A stretch of 64,000 bases of DNA from Kosakonia sacchari SP1 (GCF_000300455.3 NZ_CP007215.2:1798001-1862000); one strand, 5' to 3'; numbered from the stretch's first letter, positions 20,158 through 29,410 are shown. Numbers and translations are program-made. The notes: generated from the sequence alone by a model not told the origin.

Positions 20158-20187
20158 AGTTTTTAGTCTATATTAATGAGGTGTGTT

Positions 20188-20541
20188 GTGTGGCAGATAA
20201 TAATGACGCAGACGTTTGAAAAGTGGTTTGATGCACTGGGTGACAACGATCGCGCCAGTGTGCTGGCGGCGCTGATGGTGCTCCGGGTTAAAGGTCCACA
20301 GCTACCAAGACCTTACGCGGATACAGTAAAAGGCTCGCGTTATAACAATATGAAAGAGTTGCGCATACAAAGCCAGGGCGAACCGTTTCGGGTTTTCTAT
20401 GCCTTCGATCCGCAGCGCGTGGGAATATTGCTTTGCGCTGGCAACAAGGCGAGCCATGAAAAACGTTTTTACGATGTGATGATCCAGATTGCAGATCTGG
20501 AGCTAACGCACCATCTGCACAAGATTAAAATCAAGGAGTAA
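20188..20541 (+). CDS. HigB/RelE-like toxin (Gp49-like family)
   Basis: This 117-residue protein has the family pattern: FEKWFDAL near the start, LPRPYADTVKGSRYNNMKELRIQ in the middle and FRVFYAFDPQRVGILLCAGNK with a basic tail. Such proteins are ribosome-dependent mRNA endonucleases. The GTG at 20188 is preferred because GAGGTG precedes it; an ATG at 20176 lacks a Shine-Dalgarno sequence. The antitoxin starts 4 bases after the stop; toxin-first order is typical of higBA. Confidence 0.82.
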   Translation: MWQIIMTQTFEKWFDALGDNDRASVLAALMVLRVKGPQLPRPYADTVKGSRYNNMKELRIQSQGEPFRVFYAFDPQRVGILLCAGNKASHEKRFYDVMIQIADLELTHHLHKIKIKE

Positions 20542-20545
20542 CACG

Positions 20546-20848
20546 ATGAGCAAAACGCTGGAACAGCTAATTGCCGAACAAAAGACCGATGTCGTCACCG
20601 CTGCGCAGTCACTTGCGCAAGAGATGCTGCTCAACATCCACCTTGCCGAGCTGCGTGAGCGGGTACAAAAAACGCAGATCGAAATGGCGCAGGAGTTGGG
20701 GCTGAAACAACCGACGGTAGCGGTGATGGAAAAGCAGGGGCGGGACATTAAACTTTCCACGCTGAAGCGCTACGTGGAAGCGACAGGCAGCAAGCTACGC
20801 ATTGATATTGAGCTGCCGGATGGCTCGCACTATGGCTTTGCGCTCTGA
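20546..20848 (+). CDS. HigA-like antitoxin, XRE-family HTH
   Basis: The protein has 100 residues with a helix-turn-helix around residues 44-70 (TQIEMAQELGLKQPTVAVME). It should neutralise the preceding toxin and bind the operon promoter. The long N-terminal helix and the C-terminal strand (LRIDIELPDG) are usual for this group. It is 79 bases upstream of erfK and co-oriented. Confidence 0.83.
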   Translation: MSKTLEQLIAEQKTDVVTAAQSLAQEMLLNIHLAELRERVQKTQIEMAQELGLKQPTVAVMEKQGRDIKLSTLKRYVEATGSKLRIDIELPDGSHYGFAL

Positions 20849-20927
20849 CGCGATAACGTGCTGTAAAAAAGAGAAAACCCGCAAAGCAAACTATGATTAG
20901 CAAATACCCGTTGCGCCCGAGGAAAAG

Positions 20928-21881
20928 ATGATGCGCTGCGTTAAACTGTTTTGCTGTTGTGTTGCTTTACTCTGTGCCCAGGGCGCGCAGGCCGTGAGCT
21001 ATCCACTGCCGCCGGAAGGCAGCCGACTGGTGGGAAGCCCGCAAACTATCACCATTGCGCAGGGAAACACATTACCGCTGGAAGCGTTCGCCGCGAAGTA
21101 CGGACAGGGGTTGAGTAATATGCTTGAAGCCAACCCGGATGCCGATCCCTTTTTACCTAAAGCTGGCTCGCAACTGGTCATTCCGCAGCAGGTGATCCTG
21201 CCCGCGACCGTCCGCGAAGGCATTGTGATTAACGTTGCGGAAATGCGCCTCTACTATTACCCGAAAGATTCGAATACCGTCGAGATCTTACCGATTGGCA
21301 TCGGCCAGGCCGGACGCGAAACGCCGCGCAACTGGGTGACTGCGGTGGAACGCAAGCAGGAGGGGCCAACCTGGACACCCACGGCGAATACCCGAAAAGC
21401 GTACGAGAAAGAGGGGAAAACCTTACCTGCGTTTGTACCCGCCGGGCCGGATAACCCGATGGGGCTGTATGCCATTTATATCGGGAAGCTGTACGCCATT
21501 CATGGCACGAATGCGAATTTTGGTATTGGGCTGCGCGTTAGTCAGGGCTGTATCCGTTTGCGCAGCAATGACATTAAATACCTCTTCGACAATGTACCTG
21601 TGGGAACACGGGTACAGATTATCGACCAGCCGGTCAAAATAACCACCGAGCCGGATGGCAGTAGTTGGGTGGAAGTTCACGAACCGCTATCGCGCAATCG
21701 CGCCGAGTTTGAGTCCAGCAACAAAGTGCCGCTGCCTGCCACCCCGGTACTACATGCGCTGATGAAAGGCGAAGGCATTGATGCGAACCGTGCAAACCAG
21801 GAACTGGAGCGCCGTTCTGGTATGCCGGTAAATATTAGTGCGCCTGTGGTGAATCATCCGATTGATAAACAACCGCTATAG
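20928..21881 (+). CDS. erfK: ErfK (LdtA), L,D-transpeptidase
   Basis: The 317-residue periplasmic enzyme links Braun lipoprotein to peptidoglycan. It has a Cys-rich signal peptide ending near QGAQA, a LysM-like segment (about residues 35-85) and a YkuD domain with [20 protein letters not shown]; the catalytic Cys is near residue 207. GAGGA precedes two adjacent ATG codons (20928 and 20931); either could be used. Strong likeness to E. coli ErfK, which neighbours cobT there. Confidence 0.94.
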   Translation: MMRCVKLFCCCVALLCAQGAQAVSYPLPPEGSRLVGSPQTITIAQGNTLPLEAFAAKYGQGLSNMLEANPDADPFLPKAGSQLVIPQQVILPATVREGIVINVAEMRLYYYPKDSNTVEILPIGIGQAGRETPRNWVTAVERKQEGPTWTPTANTRKAYEKEGKTLPAFVPAGPDNPMGLYAIYIGKLYAIHGTNANFGIGLRVSQGCIRLRSNDIKYLFDNVPVGTRVQIIDQPVKITTEPDGSSWVEVHEPLSRNRAEFESSNKVPLPATPVLHALMKGEGIDANRANQELERRSGMPVNISAPVVNHPIDKQPL

Positions 21882-22023
21882 AATGGTTTATCAATAAATT
21901 TGAACCTTAAGGTTAAACAATCGGTATTTATTCTTCTCATGGAGTGCGTAGAGTAAAGGCAATTCTGGACGGGTAATGAACCCGTCTGCTGATTACCTCT
22001 CTGAACAGAAGGACAACGACGCC

Positions 22024-23049
22024 ATGAAGAAGATCGGATTTTTGTCATTTGGTCACTGGACACCTTCGCCGCAATCGGCGACGCGTTCGGCGGCTGATAC
22101 GCTGCTGCAATCCATCGATCTGGCGGTTGCCGCTGAAGAGCTTGGTGCGGACGGCGCGTATTTCCGTGTGCATCACTTTGCCCGCCAGCTCAGCTCACCT
22201 TTCCCGTTACTGGCCGCTATTGGCGCCAAAACGCACAAAATAGAGATTGGCACCGGCGTTATCGATATGCGCTATGAAAACCCGCTGTATATGGCAGAAG
22301 ATGCCGGCGCGGCGGATTTGATTTCCGGCGGGCGTTTGCAACTGGGCATCAGCCGGGGTTCACCGGAACAGGTTGTTGATGGCTGGCGCTATTTTGGCTA
22401 TCAGCCGGCGGAAGGCGAAACCGATGCGGATATGGCGCGCCATCATACACAAACGTTTCTTGATGTGCTGCGCGGCGAAGGGTTTGCCAAACCGAACCCG
22501 CAGCCAATGTTCCCGAACCCACCAGGCTTGCTGCGCCCGGAACCCTGGTCTGAAGGTTTGCGCGAACGTATCTGGTGGGGCGCAGGCTCAAATGCGACAG
22601 CGGTTTGGGCGGCAAAACTGGGGATGAACCTGCAAAGCTCCACGCTGAAAAATGATGAAACCGGCGAACCGTTCCATATCCAGCAGGCGCAGCAGATTCG
22701 TGCCTACCGTGAAGCCTGGAAAGCAGCAGGGCACTCGCGCACGCCGCGCGTCTCTGTCAGTCGCAGTATTTTTGCGCTGGTGGACGATCGTGACCGGGCT
22801 TACTTTGGTGGCAGTCGTGATGACAGCGATAAAATCGGCTTTCTTGATGAGAAAACCCGCGCTGTTTTTGGTCGCAGCTATGCAGCAGAACCGGATAAAT
22901 TGATCGAACAGCTGAAAAAGGATGAGGCCATTGCCGAAGCGGATACGCTATTGCTGACGGTCCCGAATCAATTAGGCGTAGATTATAATGCGCACGTGAT
23001 TGAGTCGATTCTTAAGCATGTCGCACCGGCGATGGGCTGGCGTGATTGA
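22024..23049 (+). CDS. Luciferase-like (LLM class) flavin-dependent monooxygenase
   Basis: The protein has 341 residues. It begins with a beta strand (KKIGFLSFGHW) and has the family pattern of AEELGADGAYFRVHHF, IEIGTGVIDMRYENPLYMAEDAG and SGGRLQLGISRGSPEQV. Members oxidise small molecules with reduced FMN supplied by a reductase; the substrate here is unknown. ATG 22024 is chosen because the family begins at this strand and AGAAGGA lies upstream. It has its own 140-base leader, so is probably a separate unit. Confidence 0.85.
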   Translation: MKKIGFLSFGHWTPSPQSATRSAADTLLQSIDLAVAAEELGADGAYFRVHHFARQLSSPFPLLAAIGAKTHKIEIGTGVIDMRYENPLYMAEDAGAADLISGGRLQLGISRGSPEQVVDGWRYFGYQPAEGETDADMARHHTQTFLDVLRGEGFAKPNPQPMFPNPPGLLRPEPWSEGLRERIWWGAGSNATAVWAAKLGMNLQSSTLKNDETGEPFHIQQAQQIRAYREAWKAAGHSRTPRVSVSRSIFALVDDRDRAYFGGSRDDSDKIGFLDEKTRAVFGRSYAAEPDKLIEQLKKDEAIAEADTLLLTVPNQLGVDYNAHVIESILKHVAPAMGWRD

Positions 23050-23083
23050 TTTGAAATGCAGTTGAAAGCATAACCTCCTCCTC

Positions 23084-23109
23084 GTACGGCGCACTATAAA
23101 GCGCCGTAC
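23084..23109 (+). terminator. Inverted repeat after the LLM oxidoreductase gene
   Basis: GTACGGCGC (23084-23092) and GCGCCGTAC (23101-23109) form a perfect 9-bp stem with an 8-base loop, 34 bases after the stop. There is no T-run, so termination is only probable. Confidence 0.5.
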
Positions 23110-23235
23110 TCCGCTTTGCAGTGCGAAAATTTATCACCGACACTTAAGCCAAAGACATAGTCGGCGCAGGCATTGTGCTTTACACTGCGCGCAGCAAAAA
23201 CAGAGCAAATGAACGATTAAGTAGGTAGTAAGGCG

Positions 23236-23712
23236 ATGAACGGAAAGATCACAACCTGGTTTAAAGATAAAGGTTTTGGATTTATCAAAGATGAAAACGG
23301 GGAAAACCGTTACTTTCATGTGATTAAGGTCGCCAACCCTGAGTTGATTAAAAAAGATGCGGCGGTAACGTTCGAACCCACGACAAACAACAAAGGGTTG
23401 TCTGCTTATGCCGTGAAAGTGGTGCCGGATAGCAAATACATCTATATCGCAGGTGAACGAATTAAGCTCACTTCGATCAAATCTTATCTGGTGTATAGCG
23501 AAGAAGTTCCTGCCAATACCCGCATCGATAAAGACAATGCGGTGCTGTCCGTTGGCGCGTTGATGGGGAGTATCCGGCCGAAATCAGCCGCGAAGCCTGG
23601 CGAAATGCGCTCGCTAAAAAAACTGGCAATCACCACCTTTCAGGGAACAACCCTGATCTTCTCCGAAGACGAGATAGACGTGGATGCGACGGTTAAGCTG
23701 CTTAAAGTCTAA
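23236..23712 (+). CDS. Cold-shock-domain protein with a C-terminal extension
   Basis: The first 65 residues are a cold-shock domain with RNP1 KGFGFI (residues 12-17) and RNP2 RYFHVI (residues 25-30), so it should bind single-stranded nucleic acid. Residues 70-158 are an extension I do not recognise, with an RIKLTSIKSYLVYSEE segment and a later DUF-like strand region (LAITTFQGTTLIF). It is not one of the 70-residue CspA paralogues. It starts with GTAAGG about 6 bases upstream. Confidence 0.78.
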   Translation: MNGKITTWFKDKGFGFIKDENGENRYFHVIKVANPELIKKDAAVTFEPTTNNKGLSAYAVKVVPDSKYIYIAGERIKLTSIKSYLVYSEEVPANTRIDKDNAVLSVGALMGSIRPKSAAKPGEMRSLKKLAITTFQGTTLIFSEDEIDVDATVKLLKV

Positions 23713-23912
23713 AAGCATGCAGATTGGTTTGCTGCCGAAACCGGCGTTTTATAAACCGCGTTTCGGCGTCATTGATTGTGCGCTGTGGTACCCGCTTTTC
23801 TGCTCAACCTACTCGGCCATGGCAATGGTTTCGCCCGTGGAGAGTGTGGAATGGCGAGCGCAATGTCTGCTCTACACAGGCTGCAATCTGGTCTCGCGGC
23901 AACAATTACAGC

Positions 23913-23918
23913 TATAAT
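23913..23918 (+). promoter_or_regulatory. Consensus -10 element before the YaiL-like gene
   Basis: A perfect TATAAT lies 33 bases before the start codon at 23952. No good -35 is seen at 16-18 bases, so this is a weak call. Confidence 0.35.
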
Positions 23919-23951
23919 CCGACACATTGTTCAACCGGTTTACAGACGAAA

Positions 23952-24491
23952 ATGACAAAACTCACCTTACAAGAACAGATGCTCAAAGCGGGATTAGTAA
24001 CCAGTAAGAAAATGGCCAAAGTCCAGCGCACTGCTAAAAAATCACGCGTTCAGGCGCGTGAAGCAAGAGAAGCAGTGGAAGAGAATAAAAAAGCACAGCT
24101 TGAGCGCGATAAGCAGTTAAGCGAGCGACAAAAACAAGCTGCGTTATCGAAAGAATATAAAGCGCAGGTGAAACAACTTATTGAAATGAACAGGATCACC
24201 ATTGCCAAAGGCAATATTGATTTTAATTTCACAGATAATAAGTTAATTAAAAAAATAACGGTGGATAAAAATACTCAGGCACAACTGATTAGCGGTCGTC
24301 TCGCCATTGCTCGTCTGGTTGTTGATGGCAAGGATGAGACTGAATACGCGATTATTCCTGCAATCGTAGCCGATAAAATCGCTCAGCGGGATGCGAACAG
24401 TATTGTATTAAACAGCGCGCTTAGTCAGGAAGATCAAGATGAAGATGATCCGTACGCTGATTTTAAAGTGCCTGATGATTTGATGTGGTAA
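23952..24491 (+). CDS. yaiL: YaiL-like protein (DUF2058)
   Basis: The protein has 179 residues, the same length as E. coli YaiL and closely alike along its whole length ([21 protein letters not shown] at the start, [14 protein letters not shown] at the end). The N-terminal half is a basic coiled coil (about residues 15-85), suggesting nucleic-acid association; the molecular role is unknown. A frame open from 23724 is longer, but conserved sequence begins at 23952. In E. coli the gene is elsewhere, so this is a relocated gene or a second copy. Confidence 0.82.
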   Translation: MTKLTLQEQMLKAGLVTSKKMAKVQRTAKKSRVQAREAREAVEENKKAQLERDKQLSERQKQAALSKEYKAQVKQLIEMNRITIAKGNIDFNFTDNKLIKKITVDKNTQAQLISGRLAIARLVVDGKDETEYAIIPAIVADKIAQRDANSIVLNSALSQEDQDEDDPYADFKVPDDLMW

Positions 24492-24528
24492 TAACTACTG
24501 CAAACGATCTCAACCCCCGGGGGAATGT

Positions 24529-24773
24529 ATGAGTAACGAAGTACCGCTTAAATTTTATGACATCGTTGATGAGTATTCGACGGAAACCGAAAAAACGGTA
24601 AAAGAATCAGAACGTGATGCGCTGGCGCACTATTTTCAGCTACTGATCACCCGTTTGATGAATAACGAAGAAATCAGTGAAGAGGCTCAGCAAGAGATGG
24701 CCACTGAAGCGGGTATCGACGCGCTGCGTATTGATGAGATTGCGACATTTCTGAATCAGTGGGCAACGAGTAA
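24529..24773 (+). pseudogene. ymjA: YmjA-like (DUF2543) gene with a one-base frameshift near its end
   Basis: The first 78 codons match the small acidic YmjA family ([22 protein letters not shown], then [12 protein letters not shown]). The family, as I recall it, ends LNQWGNE after 81 residues. Here the sequence after TGG is GGCA; one extra G at 24761-24763 would give W-G-N-E-stop at 24773, exactly 81 residues. As given, the frame runs on to TAG-containing sequence and gives 127 residues with an unrelated, Arg/Cys-rich tail. A Shine-Dalgarno (GGGGGAATGT) precedes the start. Function unknown. Confidence 0.65.
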
Positions 24774-24870
24774 TCTCTGTTACTGTGATTCCCGAAAGCG
24801 CGAAAGTGCATTTTTATGTCCGCTCGCCGCAGGAAGCGGACATCGCAACTCTCCCCGAACGCGCAAAACA

Positions 24871-25380
24871 TCAGTAGAGGATATTTGCCATCGCTTTGTA
24901 CCGTTCAGGTAACGCGCTGTTCAATGCCAGGATTTTCTCAAGAATAGAGAATGTCGGTGCTCTTTTAGCGCGTTCGCTGTCGACAATCGCGGAACGTATT
25001 ATCGCCGCTGCCGTAGAAATGTTGTTAAAATATTCTTCCGATTCCGCAGTTTGTAATTCGCCCGAAACAGCGTAACGGACAATCGGCCACTCTGTAAAAT
25101 CAATTAACGGGAACGCTTCTTTATCGGATGAGATGTTGGCTAATAACATTTCTTCTGCTTTTTTATCATCTTTTTTTGCAGTTGAAAGTAGCTGTAAGCG
25201 ATATTTTATTTTAGACAGAACATCATCATTCACTTTTTCTGACGAGAGTGCTGCAATAAAAGCGGATAACTCATCCTCAGGCGGGCTGTGATCATAATGC
25301 GTCTTACGCTGGGCTTCAGAAAGAGGCTGATTATTGTTTGAAGCGATTTCAATTAAATAATTTAAAATTTCTAAAGTCAT
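24871..25380 (-). CDS. Hypothetical protein, 169 residues
   Basis: I do not recognise this protein. It is acidic and helical with no signal peptide, membrane segment or obvious motif; composition (few Cys, many Glu, Ser and Ala) suggests a soluble cytoplasmic protein. It is convergent with the YmjA-like gene. Codon use is more AT-rich than in the cob operon, in keeping with an acquired stretch. The start at 25380 has AGAG just upstream. Confidence 0.6.
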   Translation of the reverse strand: MTLEILNYLIEIASNNNQPLSEAQRKTHYDHSPPEDELSAFIAALSSEKVNDDVLSKIKYRLQLLSTAKKDDKKAEEMLLANISSDKEAFPLIDFTEWPIVRYAVSGELQTAESEEYFNNISTAAAIIRSAIVDSERAKRAPTFSILEKILALNSALPERYKAMANILY

Positions 25381-25902
25381 TTTCTCTGCCTTATGAATTT
25401 TTTGCGCAGTCTGGGTTGGCGATAATGCAATAGTGCTGACAGCTTTTTATCGCTGTTAATAAAGCCCGTGCCGAAAATAACGCATGGCATGCCAGCCTAT
25501 GAAAGGCGCTGTAGATTAACGTTTTTAAAACGTCACTCAGATCCTGTTTCATATTTAAATAGCATCGCTCAATCAGGCTTACGCGTGAGTATCATTGATG
25601 GTGTGTCGTTTGAAAAACGAAAAATTGTACGGCCTGGTGTGAGTTCAACTCAACATGGTTAACAACGATGATTTTTTTCTGCTGACGTTAGTCTCGCCCA
25701 CAGCGAGAGGCAGTATCACCGGCATTGACTGTTTGCTTTTCTTCATAGACGTCCCGGTATGTCGCAAACCGTCAGCGTTTGCGGCTTAACGGTTAACGAG
25801 CCACAAACCCAGCAAAAGAGGGGCCTTATTCAGCAGAAAGGTTCAGCAGAGCGGCCTCAGGCATGCTGCATTTTGTGATGAAGGCTGTTAATTACAGCGA
25901 TG
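25381..25902. other. Gene-poor stretch, 520 bases
   Basis: No gene can be supported. A 64-codon frame at 25468-25662 has no ribosome site or recognised relative. Two small inverted repeats occur: ACGTTTT-T-AAAACGT at 25519-25533 and CGCAAAC / GTTTGCG near 25764-25784. The stretch may hold remains of lost genes. Confidence 0.4.
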
Positions 25903-26238
25903 CTATGCTTTTTCCTGTGGTTGCAGTTGATAAATCCATGCCGTCACATGCTTGCCGTCGAGCGTGGTCACATCCACCAGAACACGATCGTAGCCCTCTT
26001 CGAATTCGTCCAGCAACGGCCAGTGCGTCACCAGATTAGCGGATACAAACAGGTAACCATTAACCCGGGGACCGTCTTTATCCAGCACAATACCGGGGAA
26101 ATCGGCGGCGGCTCCCCAGCCAAATTCATAAAATGTTCCCGTAACGTAACCCGGCAGCCACTCTCCGCCGATAGTTTCCAGAATATAGGCATTCGAATGA
26201 CCGGGGCGAAGCGTACCATAAACAAATAATGATTCCAT
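25903..26238 (-). CDS. Gamma-glutamylcyclotransferase-like protein (GGCT/YtfP family)
   Basis: The protein has 111 residues and opens with the family signature VYGTLRPG (residues 6-13), which binds the gamma-glutamyl carboxylates. The catalytic-type Glu is in LLDEFEEGYDRV near residue 79. Relatives release 5-oxoproline from gamma-glutamyl amines or peptides; the real substrate here is unknown. It is a single gene on the minus strand. Confidence 0.8.
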   Translation of the reverse strand: MESLFVYGTLRPGHSNAYILETIGGEWLPGYVTGTFYEFGWGAAADFPGIVLDKDGPRVNGYLFVSANLVTHWPLLDEFEEGYDRVLVDVTTLDGKHVTAWIYQLQPQEKA

Positions 26239-26562
26239 TTTTCCTCATCATCTAACGCAATGAATAACCAGCAGAATGATCATCAACATACGTTTAAGCG
26301 CTGCGGTTCGCAACTGGCTGGAATCGGGTAAGCGGTTGTGACATGCCGGGGAAGTGTTCAGGATAATTACCGGGATTGAGAATGTACTTACTGATAACCC
26401 CATGATTTATGATTCACTGAGCAACCGGTCTTCATTATTGCGGCTCAAAACATGCGGTCGGGCAGTTTTCAAACCAGCCGGTAATTAATCAGGTGAGACC
26501 GAAAGCATCAATTTCAATCAGTGGTTTCGCTGAAAACACGCCATGATGGCCTGTTTTAATGA
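26239..26562. other. Degenerate region before the rhodanese remnant
   Basis: No intact gene. A 23-codon frame from about 26261 ends early, and the frames leading into the rhodanese part are broken by TAA and TGA at 26554-26559. I could not identify what stood here. Confidence 0.4.
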
Positions 26563-26828
26563 GATGCCAGAGAACCGGCTGAGCGGAATGTTATTTCCAT
26601 CGGCGGTATGCATATCCCACGGCGGGAGTTGTCCGCACGTATCGCAGAACTCCTTCAGGATCAACTGATAGTGTGTTATTGCAAATCCGGAGCCGCAACA
26701 AACGCGCTATCCTGTTTTTACTGGATCAGGGATTTACCCACGTTGTTAACCTCACCGGTGGAATTATGGGGCTGACACAAAGCGAAAAGCAAAATTTGCG
26801 CGAATGGGATGGGTTGTATGAACGTTGA
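26563..26828 (+). pseudogene. Rhodanese-domain gene remnant, frameshifted
   Basis: Translated from 26563, the sequence reads DAREPAERNVISIGGMHIPR and on to the active-site loop YCKSGA, where the Cys would carry the persulfide sulfur. After GCC at 26692-26694 the frame breaks; one added C restores R-N-K-R-A-I and then LLDQGFTHVVNLTGGIMG to TGA 26826-26828. Upstream, two adjacent in-frame stops precede DAREP, so the N-terminus is lost regardless. Its end overlaps the MFS start, suggesting they once formed an operon. Confidence 0.65.
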
Positions 26829-28124
26829 TGTGTTGATGCGTCTTGGCTCTCGTTTCTTCTTATTGCAAACGGGCACATCGCTGGGCATGGTGTCGGGCAT
26901 ATTTTCCGACTGGCTATGGCCTGGTGGTGCCTGCAAGTCACGCACTCGGCAGTCGCTTTTTCCTCACTCATTGCCATATCCGTGGCGGCAGAGATTTACC
27001 TTAAACCGTTTCTGGCGTCATTTGGCGATAGCTTCAATCGCATCAAATTTATCATTGCCTGTCAGTTCGCTGTTTTAGGGATCATCGCATTATTCTGCCT
27101 GGCAATTTATCTGGGATATTTCAACCTGGCGGCTATCGCCTCGGGACTCGTGGTGATGAGCGCTATCTCATCTGTGCGTGAACCAACGATTATGGGGCTA
27201 ATTCCCGATCTTGTTGCAGAAGGGGAAGTGACGCAGGCTATATCGCACCGCTCGACCATCAATTCCATAATCATGTTGACAGGTCCGGTGATTGCCGCTT
27301 TGCTTATTTCGATTTTTTCCGCTGGAGTTGCGCTGTATATTTCTGCACTGGTTTATGTATTGTCCTGCATCGCATTTATTATTTTATTGTTTAAATATGA
27401 TGTGGACGCCGTTTCAACGGGCGAAAAGGAGACATGGTTTCATAAAACGAAAGGGGCATTTAAAGCGATCTATCATGTTAAATCTGAGTTTCATATTGCA
27501 TTGGTCTCCTCTGTCATTAATTTTACGATGTTTCCTTTCTTTTCCGTGACGATACCGTACTGGATCAACACTGAATTAAAGCTTCCCGCTACCTATCTTG
27601 GCGCATTCGAATTCTCATTTGCTTTGGGATTGATTGTTAGCAGCCTTTACATTAACGCTCTCATAAGAGAATGGGCGGGGCGGCTTAATAATGTTCTATT
27701 TGGCTTTATCCTGTTGGGCTGCAGCGTCATGGCAATTGTCTTGATGGGAAATATCTATATGGCTATTGCGCTGGCGTTTTTCTGCGGTATGGCGTTTATT
27801 TTTATTAATGTCAACCTCAGTACGCTGCGCTCAATGGCAACACCACGTAATTACCGAACAAGAATGAGCGCCATGGCAGGCTTTTTATCCAGTCTGGCGA
27901 ACCCTTTTGGCGTGGCTATTGCTGGCTGGTATATCAGTTTGTTGGGGGTGGTTCCGTTTACTGTTATTTCCGGTGCCGTTGTGGTGTTAATTGCCCCTGT
28001 AATTCTGTGTTCTTTTCATTTGCGTCGGGCCCTTTCACTTGATGAAGTTGAAATGAAAGGGTATTACGAAAAAACCTATCCGGCAGCATTTTATAAACGT
28101 AGACAACATGAAGAGGAAGCATAA
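26818..28124 (+). pseudogene. MFS transporter, frameshifted within the first membrane segment
   Basis: The long open part from 26916 has 402 codons with about eleven hydrophobic helices of a major facilitator (DUF894/EntS-like multidrug type). Its apparent Met start lies inside the AMAWWCLQVTHSA motif that normally follows helix 1. Helix 1 is present in another frame from ATG 26818 (FFLLQTGTSLGMVSGIFS). Adding one C to the CC at 26906-26907 joins them as GIFSRLAMAWWCLQ. As given the protein would lack helix 1 and is unlikely to work. Confidence 0.7.
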
Positions 28125-28156
28125 ACAATATTCAATAGAAGCGCTTTCAAGTTATG

Positions 28157-28220
28157 ACCAGACGTCGCATGGGTTGCCGGGCTGGCACCCCATGCTAAAT
28201 GCGTTTTTCCTGCGTCTGGT
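28157..28220. repeat. 64-base nested palindrome between convergent genes
   Basis: An outer stem ACCAGACG (28157-28164) with CGTCTGGT (28213-28220) encloses an inner stem GCATGGGTTGCC (28167-28178) with GGCACCCCATGC (28184-28195) that pairs over 12 bases including one G-T. It lies between the MFS gene and the convergent hydrolase gene and may act as a terminator, though the T-run (TTTTT, 28204-28208) is inside the structure. Confidence 0.6.
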
Positions 28221-28231
28221 TTCTATTGGGC

Positions 28232-29410
28232 CTAAGGCGTCTTTCCGGTGACGACACGGTTATTAATGGCGTACACCGTGCATTTGGCCGCGCCCGGACG
28301 CTGCTCCTGTTGACAGATGCTTAGCGCTGTTTCTGCGGCTTGATGGCTGTTCCTGGCCCAGTATGCGGCGCCCCAGTCGCCGTCCTCGTCCGTGGCAAAG
28401 GCTTTTTCATAGCGTTGTGTTGCGGCATATGCTGAGAAGGCTTTTTTCCCGGCGGCATTGAGGGCGGGCGGTGCCACCAGGTGCGTTTCGGGCAGAGCCA
28501 CAGCTTCGCCGGTCGGTAAATGCTGCTGTTTTAGAAATGCTGCCACCGTCTGCCACCAGAAATTCTCCGGCGCTGAATCCATAAAGACATGTCCGTTATT
28601 GCCGAAGGCCGGCATCGTGATGAAATGTGCCGTGTGGCCTCCCTGTTGATAGGCATCGAACATCTCTTTGCCCATTGATGGCGGGAAGGATTTATCATTT
28701 TTCGCATACAGCCACAGGGACGGGATCTGCGCTGTTTTCCCGTAACGTGCGTAAGCTTGCAGCAGACCAGCTTTATCGCAGAGTGATTTCCCGTCAATCG
28801 CGCCCCTTCCGCCGTCGAAATTGATCACCGCTTTAACGCCTGGTGGATTAGCTGCGCCAGTAGCAATTACCGCAAAACCACCTGCGGACATCCCGGCAAG
28901 GATCGCGTTATCGGCTGCGGCCCACGGCTGGCGGCGCACGGCATCGAGGGCGGCGAGCAAGTTACGAGTATCCTGCTCTCCGGCCCGCAGGTGTAAAGGT
29001 TGCGCGCAGGAGCCATCGGCATACTCCGCCGCACCGCTTGATTGTCCGTAGCCCTGACGCAGGACCACCACCGCTGCATAACCGTGGCGTGCAAAGGCGA
29101 TAGCCGTTGCGGCATAACGGTTCGGGTTGATTATCCAGCGATCAAATTCAGCAGTGCCAACGGTTCCATTCGTGATTAACACCACGGGCAAAGGCGTTTG
29201 GCTGGCCATGCGTGTCACAAAGGCATCCAGCACGGCCGGCTGACCATTATCTAAGGTGACCGCCAGCAAAAGCGGCTCTCTTATCAGCCCGTCAATCTGT
29301 TGGTATTCGGGGGCTTGCCCCACCACATCTGCATGACCTGAGGCAGTAAAAAGAAGGAGTGCGGTGGCGAAAAGGCGTTTTGCCAGACGAGTCGTAAAAC
29401 GGTTGCGCAT
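28232..29410 (-). CDS. Secreted alpha/beta hydrolase
   Basis: The protein has 392 residues with a typical signal peptide (basic start, hydrophobic core, cleavage near SGHA-D at about residue 27). The nucleophile elbow is GMSAGG (about residues 177-182), followed by a candidate Asp in YAKNDKSF and a candidate His in NNGHVFM. The arrangement resembles dienelactone-hydrolase-like periplasmic enzymes. The substrate is unknown, and a Cys-rich C-terminal end (about 100 residues) is not part of the core fold. It is a single gene. Confidence 0.78.
   Translation of the reverse strand: MRNRFTTRLAKRLFATALLLFTASGHADVVGQAPEYQQIDGLIREPLLLAVTLDNGQPAVLDAFVTRMASQTPLPVVLITNGTVGTAEFDRWIINPNRYAATAIAFARHGYAAVVVLRQGYGQSSGAAEYADGSCAQPLHLRAGEQDTRNLLAALDAVRRQPWAAADNAILAGMSAGGFAVIATGAANPPGVKAVINFDGGRGAIDGKSLCDKAGLLQAYARYGKTAQIPSLWLYAKNDKSFPPSMGKEMFDAYQQGGHTAHFITMPAFGNNGHVFMDSAPENFWWQTVAAFLKQQHLPTGEAVALPETHLVAPPALNAAGKKAFSAYAATQRYEKAFATDEDGDWGAAYWARNSHQAAETALSICQQEQRPGAAKCTVYAINNRVVTGKTP

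Noticed and set aside
24773..24873. Frame reading [14 protein letters not shown] after the YmjA frameshift, looking protein-like
   Set aside because: No start codon and no relative that I know; the YmjA ending W-G-N-E in a third frame explains the break better.
25468..25662. 64-codon frame in the gene-poor stretch
   Set aside because: No ribosome site, no recognisable motif and odd composition.
26809..27078. 89-residue frame before the MFS gene as a gene of its own
   Set aside because: It is the frameshifted helix 1 of the MFS transporter followed by out-of-frame sequence.
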